Virus record (IMG/VR): IMGVR_UViG_3300022926_000001
Location: 1-38,463 of that record
DNA from: a virus
Length of the DNA: 38,463 nt
Strand: one strand, 5' to 3'
Part shown: positions 32,994-38,463 of the stretch, in pieces
Numbering within the stretch: position 1 is the stretch's first letter
Layout: every line of letters begins with the position of its first letter
Position numbers and translations under genes: made by a program
Notes under the pieces: generated by a model
What the model was told of the DNA's origin: nothing
What the model saw: the letters and a program-made list of their open reading frames with translations, nothing else
The model's database searches: none

Positions 32994-34793
32994 ATGGCAA
33001 AATCTTTAAAAAAACAAAATAGAATATGTGTTTTCTACCCCTGTACTCAAAAAGAGTTAAAATCTGGGGATTTGTATAAATCTATTTCAAGAATCATTTC
33101 AAAAAAACCTTCTGAAAAATATTCTTTTGATTTATTTTTAATACTCGATAATTTACCTGAATCCGATTTTAATTTAAATAAAATACTTGATTTAGAGAAC
33201 ACCGTTTATCTCAATAAAATTTATACCCATAGTCTAAATCTTAGCGAGTCTGAAAATTTATATATAAAGCATTGGGACAGTAGATCTAGTCTACCCGAAA
33301 TTATACCTCCTCACGGCATAAGCTCTGGCCCCAACAACTCCTTTTACCAAAGCTTGTACTACCTCCTAGCCCATCCAAATCGCTACCAATACAGCCTCTT
33401 ATTAGAAACAGATATTCAGATTTTAAAAACAAAATGGCTAGACCATATCTTAAACTTCTGTCAATCTAATGAGTTTTCTATAGCTGGCTCTAAGTATAAA
33501 GGTATTCAAAAATGGCATAGAGTATTAGATTATAAAGATCACCTCAATGGAATAGCTATATATAATTTAAATAAAGATTTATATAAAATATTAAAATCTA
33601 GCGAGGATCATTTAATTAAATCGGTTAAAAGCGGCGTTCCATTTATTAATTTCGATATAGCGATAGATGAATGGCGAAGATCAGAAGAAGGATCCCGATT
33701 TTTTAATAACTCAAACAAGCTTATAGATACAAAATTTATAACTAACGCTAGCGACCCAGAAGATTCAAATTTAAGCAAGTTTAAAATTTTAAAACATTAT
33801 CCAGATACAATTATCCTTCATCACAAAACTAATTCTAGTAACTTCTCCTTCACATCTCAGGCTGTCTTACATAATATCGATTACTTAGACCCTAAAATAG
33901 AATTAATTAAAAAACTTTCAAAACCCTCGCTCAATAAGATTAATATTCCTATATTTTTTCATATACCAAAAAACGCTGGTACCTTCATTGAAAGTTTAAT
34001 TGCAAATTTATTAAGACGTTATAATAGACTTCACTTCCATTCGGAATATCCACGTGAATTAAGAATTACCATAAAGGGTTTAGAATGTTTTAATATATTT
34101 TTTATAGATTCAAAAAATATATTAGGTTTAGATAAAAGTATTGACCATATAGACTCAATTACTTATAGATGTGAAATTTCAGATGTTCCAATTGGTTTTT
34201 TTGATTCAATTTCGCCCTTCTCTATCACAGTCAATAGTAATGGATTCAGGCATTTTAACACTCTTTTCAATTTCTTTGATTCGAAATTTTATTCACTTAG
34301 GCCTTTCCTAGCCTTAAGAGATCCTCTTGATAGAGCTCTATCTTTATATGAATATAACAATTCCTTTGCTTCTTCTCACGACGAAAAGCATGGCTCCATT
34401 TCTTATAACACCTTCATAGAATACACTTCTAGCATGCAGTTCGAAGATGCCTGGATCATCAGAAACCTCTTAGATGTTAAAGACGAGCATGAAATCTCTG
34501 AAGCTATTTATGAAAAATTTTTAAAATTTATATCTTATTTTAATATCGTTTTCACGGAAGATTCTGATTTTCCCAGTAAAATAGGATCTTTATATGAAAA
34601 TATATACGATGGTTTATCCCCTCATCTAATTCCAAATTCCTGGCTTAAAGATACTCCACTTAATAAAAACGAAAATAAAAACAAAAAATTCTCTAGAGAA
34701 TCTTTGTCTGAAGACCATCTGCAAGTTTTTAATGAAAAATCTAAATTTGATTATAAGTTGTACAACAGTTTAAAATCTAAGTTTTTAGATTAA
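32994..34793 (+). CDS. Glycosyltransferase-sulfotransferase fusion protein
   Basis: A 599-residue protein with two parts. Residues ~1-300 look like a GT-A glycosyltransferase: a Rossmann-like start (NRICVFYPCTQ), the acidic motif YSLLLETDIQILK with Glu138-Thr-Asp140 in the DxD position, and a downstream FDIAIDEWRR segment. Residues ~315-599 carry the PAPS signatures: IFFHIPKNAGTFIESL (His323 to Thr330) and the 3'-phosphate motif FLALRDPLDRALSLYEY (Arg442, Ser450). A single chain that adds a sugar and a sulfate would make a sulfated glycan in one place. The gene begins the sugar cassette and is richer in C and T than the tail genes. The sulfotransferase half is clear; the glycosyltransferase half is a fold-level guess. 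Confidence 0.72.
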   Translation: MAKSLKKQNRICVFYPCTQKELKSGDLYKSISRIISKKPSEKYSFDLFLILDNLPESDFNLNKILDLENTVYLNKIYTHSLNLSESENLYIKHWDSRSSLPEIIPPHGISSGPNNSFYQSLYYLLAHPNRYQYSLLLETDIQILKTKWLDHILNFCQSNEFSIAGSKYKGIQKWHRVLDYKDHLNGIAIYNLNKDLYKILKSSEDHLIKSVKSGVPFINFDIAIDEWRRSEEGSRFFNNSNKLIDTKFITNASDPEDSNLSKFKILKHYPDTIILHHKTNSSNFSFTSQAVLHNIDYLDPKIELIKKLSKPSLNKINIPIFFHIPKNAGTFIESLIANLLRRYNRLHFHSEYPRELRITIKGLECFNIFFIDSKNILGLDKSIDHIDSITYRCEISDVPIGFFDSISPFSITVNSNGFRHFNTLFNFFDSKFYSLRPFLALRDPLDRALSLYEYNNSFASSHDEKHGSISYNTFIEYTSSMQFEDAWIIRNLLDVKDEHEISEAIYEKFLKFISYFNIVFTEDSDFPSKIGSLYENIYDGLSPHLIPNSWLKDTPLNKNENKNKKFSRESLSEDHLQVFNEKSKFDYKLYNSLKSKFLD

Positions 34794-34799
34794 TATAAT
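34794..34799 (+). promoter_or_regulatory. TATAAT box 6 bases before a GTG start
   Basis: A perfect TATAAT directly follows the fusion gene stop codon (overlapping its end) and is separated from the GTG by 6 bases, the spacing seen before four ATG genes. No clear -35 box. Confidence 0.35.
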
Positions 34800-34805
34800 T
34801 ATATT

Positions 34806-35162
34806 GTGCTTCCAGATTTTTTTTCCAACAAGAGTTTAATTTGTATATATTGCCCCTCTTTAAAGTTTTCTGACTTTAATATTTTAATTTCTCAAATTGG
34901 TAAAGTTTCATTTGAGCTTAAAAATTGTGAGTTTTTTATATCTTCACTAGATAAAAAAATAACTAAAAAACTATCCGAAATAAATTTTACCTTCTACAAA
35001 CCAGAAGATTACAATCTCCATGATCACGACTTTGATTACTTTATCACAACATCCTCTGACTCCAAAAACCTAAATCATGAAAATCTTAAAAAAATATTTT
35101 TTTTAAATGAATCTTCTTTTTCTTTTAAAATCTCCCCTGCCTTAATTAGTAGTTTTTTATGA
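34806..35162 (+). CDS. Short cassette protein, possible glycosyltransferase fragment
   Basis: A 118-residue protein with a GTG start. Its opening LICIYCPSLKFSDFNILIS resembles the start of the neighbouring fusion protein (RICVFYPCTQ), so it may be a truncated copy of that domain or a small accessory subunit. There is no catalytic motif. The stop overlaps the next ATG (ATGA), so the two are co-translated. Asp/His-rich residues 70-80 (YNLHDHDFDYF) are notable. Confidence 0.45.
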   Translation: MLPDFFSNKSLICIYCPSLKFSDFNILISQIGKVSFELKNCEFFISSLDKKITKKLSEINFTFYKPEDYNLHDHDFDYFITTSSDSKNLNHENLKKIFFLNESSFSFKISPALISSFL

Positions 35163-35992
35163 CTCAAAAAAGCTTAAGTATAATACTTTGCTCCAAAAAC
35201 GACAATTATTGCGGCAAATCAATTAAAAAACTAGAATTAATATTTAAGTACATCCATAAGTTTTCTAAACTTTTAAATCCACAAATTCTTTTTGATGTCA
35301 TTTTGGTCGACTGGGGATCTTCATTACCCTTATCCGAAAGCCCTATTTTAAATAACGCTGATTTTAATTTCGTTAATTTTTTGCATTTTAGTAAAGATTA
35401 TTGTGACCCATTAAACGGTGACTCCGAATACTCTCAACCCCACGCTCTAAATGAAGCGATTAATCACAGCTCTAATAACTTTTTTTTAAAAATCGACCAT
35501 GACACAATTATAGGCCCTTCTTTCTTTCATTGGTTTGATCAAAATTTAAATTTACCTAACTTAGCTTTTTCTTGCTCAAGAAATATTAATTACAATCAGC
35601 TGGAATCAATTGATGAAATTTTACTCAGTGATAATTTTCAAGATTTTAAATTAAGCGAAACCCAATACTGCTTTAATAAAAAATCAAATGAAAATTTCTT
35701 CCCCTTTTTTGGTTGCCAACGTGGTGTTTTATTTTTTTCTAAAAATGCGGCTCTTATCAATAACGGCTTTAATCAGGACTTAGTTTTTCAAAATTATCAA
35801 TCCATAGATTTCATAAATAGATTATTATACAAGTATAACATTTATAATTTAGGATTGAAATTAAACTTTGACTTTTACCATTTAGAACATCAACATAAAG
35901 ACGGGTTACACAGAATATCAAATTCTTTTCTATATAAAAATAATATTTTTTCACCTCAAAATAAAAATAGAAAATTAAAAAATAAATTATAA
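35159..35992 (+). CDS. Family 2-type glycosyltransferase
   Basis: A 277-residue GT-A enzyme: N-terminal SLSIILCSKNDNY, the substrate-loop segment HALNEAINHSSNNFFLKID, and the DxD-type metal motif Asp113-His-Asp115 (KIDHDTIIGPSFF), followed by FFGCQRGVLFFSKNAALINN and YHLEHQHKDGLHR. The fold transfers a sugar from a nucleotide donor to an acceptor such as a polysaccharide, teichoic acid or protein. No membrane segment is visible, so it is probably cytoplasmic. It overlaps the short gene upstream and shares the C-rich composition of the cassette. Confidence 0.8.
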   Translation: MTQKSLSIILCSKNDNYCGKSIKKLELIFKYIHKFSKLLNPQILFDVILVDWGSSLPLSESPILNNADFNFVNFLHFSKDYCDPLNGDSEYSQPHALNEAINHSSNNFFLKIDHDTIIGPSFFHWFDQNLNLPNLAFSCSRNINYNQLESIDEILLSDNFQDFKLSETQYCFNKKSNENFFPFFGCQRGVLFFSKNAALINNGFNQDLVFQNYQSIDFINRLLYKYNIYNLGLKLNFDFYHLEHQHKDGLHRISNSFLYKNNIFSPQNKNRKLKNKL

Positions 35993-36004
35993 TATATATA
36001 ATAT

Positions 36005-36937
36005 ATGAAAGTTTTAGTTACTGGTGGAGCTGGTTATGTAGGATCTGTTTTAGTTGGGAAATTATTAGAAAAAAATATCAAAGTTTGTGTTGTTGATAAT
36101 TTAATGTATGATAATGGCTTTACATTAATTCCTCACTTCAACAATCCTAAATTTCAATTCATTAAAGGTGATGTTAGAGACAAGTCCTTAATGAAAGATT
36201 TGGTTCATAATTTTGAATTTGTAATACATCTAGCTGCCATCGTTGGTTTTCCAGCATGCAGAAAAAATCCTCAATTAGCTAGAGAAGTTAATGTTCATTC
36301 CACCAAACATATATCTTCCCTACTTTCTCCAGAACAAGGTGTTGTTTACGCATCTACTGGTTCAAATTATGGCATCATTGAAAATCAAATATGCACAGAG
36401 GAAACACCGCTTAATCCAATAAGTCTATACGGTAAAACAAAAACAAAAGCTGAAGAAATTTTCCTCAATGAAAATGGGGCTGTAGCCTATCGTTTCGCTA
36501 CTGCCTTTGGTCTTTCCCCCAGAATGCGCTTAGATTTATTAATTAATGATTTTGTTTATCAAGCCATCAACAACAAAACTCTTGTAATGTTTGAAAAATC
36601 ATTCAAGAGAACTTTTATTCATGTTAATGACATGGCAGATAGCATTATTTACGCTATAGATAATTACGACAATATGAAGAACGACACTTATAATATTGGC
36701 GGGGATTTCAACAACTTCAATAAAGAAGAAATAGCATTAATGATTAAACAAAAAGTGGATTATTACTTACACTTTGCTGAAATTGGAGAAGACGAAGACA
36801 AAAGAAATTACGAAGTTTCTTATAAAAAAATAAACGACAAAGGCTTTGAAATCAAAACATCTGTTAAAGATGGCATAAATGAATTAATTAAAGCTGTTCC
36901 AGCTTTAGATAGTAGAAGTAAATATAAAAATGTATAA
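36005..36937 (+). CDS. NAD(P)-dependent sugar-nucleotide epimerase/dehydratase
   Basis: A 310-residue extended SDR enzyme. The cofactor loop is TGGAGYVG (residues 6-13), followed by an acidic strand end (CVVDNLMYDN), the HLAAIVG segment, and the catalytic Tyr142-x-x-x-Lys146 (LYGKTKTKAEE) with a Ser/Thr cluster in YASTGSNYG. FKRTFIHVNDMADSI and YNIGGDFNNF are family landmarks. It interconverts nucleotide sugars (UDP-glucose epimerase- or GDP-mannose dehydratase-like) in the cytoplasm. The substrate cannot be told by eye. It overlaps the next gene by 8 bases. Confidence 0.88.
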   Translation: MKVLVTGGAGYVGSVLVGKLLEKNIKVCVVDNLMYDNGFTLIPHFNNPKFQFIKGDVRDKSLMKDLVHNFEFVIHLAAIVGFPACRKNPQLAREVNVHSTKHISSLLSPEQGVVYASTGSNYGIIENQICTEETPLNPISLYGKTKTKAEEIFLNENGAVAYRFATAFGLSPRMRLDLLINDFVYQAINNKTLVMFEKSFKRTFIHVNDMADSIIYAIDNYDNMKNDTYNIGGDFNNFNKEEIALMIKQKVDYYLHFAEIGEDEDKRNYEVSYKKINDKGFEIKTSVKDGINELIKAVPALDSRSKYKNV

Positions 36938-37862
36938 AAAAATATTAATAACAGGAGGCTCGGGGTTCCTTGGTCGACAAATAGTTAACGAATGTAGTCA
37001 AGAATTCGAAGTTCTTGCTCCAAGAAGCTCTGAATTCAATCTTTACGATTATGAATCTACCTCTAATTTTATTAAAGAGCATAAACCAGAAGTGGTAGTT
37101 CACTCAGCTGCTTACTACGGGGGCTTAAATATTAATATTGAAGAGCCTGCCAACCTTTTTAGAAATAACACCATAATGACAGCAAACATTTATGAAGCCG
37201 CTGCTAAAAATGGTGTTAAAAAAGTTGTGGCTGTAGGTTCTGCATGTGCTTACCCAGGAGAAGTCGTCGGGGACATGAAAGAAGAAGATTTCTGGAGTGG
37301 CCCTATGCACGATTCTGTTATTGGATATGGTTCTTCTAAAAAAATCCAACTCATTGCTCAAAAATCCTACTTCCAGCAATACGGCTTACTTGGTAACCAC
37401 CTTTCTCTAACCAATTTATACGGAGAGCACGATGTTTTTCAAATTTACAGAGCTCATGTAGTCGCCGCCTTAATTAAAAGATTTTCCGACGAAATTAATA
37501 ACCCCTCTATAACAAATTGGGGTGATGGAAGTCCAGTTAGAGAATTTTTATATGTAAAAGACGCCGCAAAAGCGATCAAAATTTCTATCAATTCCGAGTC
37601 TGACCTCGAACCTATCAATATAGGAACTGGAGTAGGAACATCAATTAAAGAACTTGCTGATCTTACAGCTAAATATATGAACTACCAAGGAGAACTAAAA
37701 TGGGACACCTCTAAGCCTAACGGAGTCATGAGAAAAGTTCTCGATGTAACCAAGATGAAATCTAAATTTCCTGATTTTACACCTATTTCTTTCGAAGAAG
37801 GTTTGCGTCAAACAATTTCTTGGTATTTAGAAAATAAACAATCCGCAGATTCTAGATTATAA
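36930..37862 (+). CDS. fcl: GDP-fucose synthase-like SDR enzyme
   Basis: A 310-residue extended SDR enzyme: cofactor loop TGGSGFLG (residues 8-15), HSAAYYGGLNINIEEPANLF, VAVGSACAYPGEVVGDMKE, catalytic Tyr133-x-x-x-Lys137 (GYGSSKK), LTNLYGEHDVF and WGDGSPVREFLYVKDAA. The last segment and the NLYGxxD motif are typical of GDP-4-keto-6-deoxymannose epimerase/reductase (GDP-L-fucose synthase). A GDP-mannose 4,6-dehydratase would be needed upstream; the preceding SDR gene might do that or it comes from the host. The product would supply donor sugar to the glycosyltransferases of this cassette. A relative with another 6-deoxysugar product is possible. Confidence 0.8.
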   Translation: MYKKILITGGSGFLGRQIVNECSQEFEVLAPRSSEFNLYDYESTSNFIKEHKPEVVVHSAAYYGGLNINIEEPANLFRNNTIMTANIYEAAAKNGVKKVVAVGSACAYPGEVVGDMKEEDFWSGPMHDSVIGYGSSKKIQLIAQKSYFQQYGLLGNHLSLTNLYGEHDVFQIYRAHVVAALIKRFSDEINNPSITNWGDGSPVREFLYVKDAAKAIKISINSESDLEPINIGTGVGTSIKELADLTAKYMNYQGELKWDTSKPNGVMRKVLDVTKMKSKFPDFTPISFEEGLRQTISWYLENKQSADSRL

Positions 37863-37875
37863 AAAATTTCTTTTT

Positions 37876-37914
37876 CATGGAGGTTTTGTGTAAAAGTTTT
37901 TTACAGTCTCCATG
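37876..37914 (+). promoter_or_regulatory. Nested hairpin covering the start codon of the stalk gene
   Basis: CATGGAG (37876-37882) pairs with CTCCATG (37908-37914), and GTAAAA pairs with TTTTAC inside it. The outer stem buries the ATG at 37912 and the only purine-rich GGAGG nearby. GTGTA lies in the loop region. Also possible: a 15-codon frame from ATG 37877, MEVLCKSFLQSPCLI. Confidence 0.45.
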
Positions 37915-38463
37915 TCTAATATAAATATATTTTCTAGCGAACCTACAACTTTCTCTGGAAGTTTGTCTATTCCATCTGGAACCTCTCAAACTTTAAGTTC
38001 TGAGAGTTTTTTTATTGGTAAAAAACTAACACATTCATACATTTTTTTTGTAGAAAATTCTAGTAGCTCAGATGCAGTAGCCAGAGTTTGCGTTTCCAAC
38101 TTAAAAGATTTCTCTGTTTGGACTTGTATTTATACCGAAAAAATCGACCCGAAATCCTCCAAGAGTTTTTACTTTAATGATGTTTTTAACTTTGAATATA
38201 CAAAGATTGAATTCACATCTTCTTCTGGAGAATTAATTTTCAATTCTGTTCATAATCCTATATATAAACCTAAATCGTCTGGAAATTTTCCTGTTAATTT
38301 TTACACTCCTACAGAAACTTTTAGTGGTACCCCAACTCTTACCCCTAGCACTCCACCAACCACTACAGTTACTGAAACGGCTACAATCACACCAACCACT
38401 ACAGTTACTGAAACGGCTACAATCACACCAACCACTACAGTTACTGAAACGGCTACAATCACA
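37912..38463 (+). CDS. Thr-rich stalk virion protein (5' part)
   Basis: An open frame of 184 codons runs off the right end of the window. It begins MSNINIFSSEPTTFSGSL, continues as a ~140-residue Ser/Phe-rich beta-strand domain (SYIFFVENSSSSDAVARVC, SFYFNDVFNFEYTKIEF), then a Pro/Thr linker (TPTETFSGTPTLTPSTPP) and three identical 12-residue repeats PTTTVTETATIT. The frame is continued by the one open at position 1 if the window ends are joined. The Thr/Pro repeats resemble mucin stalks and could be glycosylated by the adjacent cassette. It is separated from the GDP-fucose synthase gene by a 49-base gap with a hairpin over the start. Confidence 0.7.
   Translation, partial: MSNINIFSSEPTTFSGSLSIPSGTSQTLSSESFFIGKKLTHSYIFFVENSSSSDAVARVCVSNLKDFSVWTCIYTEKIDPKSSKSFYFNDVFNFEYTKIEFTSSSGELIFNSVHNPIYKPKSSGNFPVNFYTPTETFSGTPTLTPSTPPTTTVTETATITPTTTVTETATITPTTTVTETATIT
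38356..38463 (+). repeat. 36-base tandem repeat at the right end (three identical units)
   Basis: Three exact 36-base units, each coding PTTTVTETATIT. The last 69 bases are identical to the first 69 of the window. Confidence 0.95.

Noticed and set aside
38356-38463. CRISPR-like regular repeat
   Set aside because: The 36-base units are directly adjacent with no spacers and form an open coding frame, so this is a protein repeat.
1-38463. Complete circular phage genome of about 38.4 kb
   Set aside because: Head and replication genes are missing and the ends meet only in a low-complexity repeat, so completeness is not supported.

Overview
This is a fragment of a tailed double-stranded DNA bacteriophage genome: AT-rich, densely packed, with no tRNA or rRNA gene seen and no gene-free stretch above about 230 bases. 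A major-tail-like protein, a tail-chaperone-like gene pair and a 2801-residue tape measure protein occur in classical tail-module order, which points to a siphovirus-like phage with a very long tail. No sheath or baseplate gene was recognised. The host cannot be named from the sequence.

Layout. Positions 1-2886: end of a threonine-rich stalk protein and three head-tail joining candidates. 2949-15621: major tail protein, terminator, a small gene, a sulfotransferase, a putative frameshifting chaperone pair and the tape measure gene. 15631-25119: distal tail and adhesion proteins, two of them apparently related. 25162-30308: small membrane proteins and three leftward units carrying a possible annealing protein, a possible ssDNA-binding protein, an FmdB-like protein, SSB, a sigma-like factor, a dNMP kinase and a small protein. 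30537-32951: class I ribonucleotide reductase large subunit. 32994-37862: a sugar/sulfate cassette (glycosyltransferase-sulfotransferase fusion, second glycosyltransferase, two sugar-nucleotide SDR enzymes). 37912-38463: start of a threonine-rich stalk protein.

The window begins and ends inside the same 36-base tandem repeat, giving an exact 69-base terminal repeat with the reading frame conserved across the join. This looks like a circular or complete genome but probably is not: terminase, portal, capsid, DNA polymerase, helicase, primase and the small reductase subunit are all missing, and base skew flips at the join. A larger phage genome whose assembly broke in, or was closed through, the repeat explains this better.

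The most interesting system is a possible virion glycosylation-sulfation pathway: sugar-nucleotide enzymes, glycosyltransferases and PAPS-dependent sulfotransferase domains beside mucin-like Thr/Pro/Glu stalks that could be acceptors. Other leads are PD-(D/E)XK-nuclease-like modules embedded in the tape measure protein, a set of TATAAT boxes 6-7 bases before start codons (possible leaderless mRNAs), a GTGTA-centred intergenic motif that may be the signal of the phage sigma factor, and two candidate frameshift sites.
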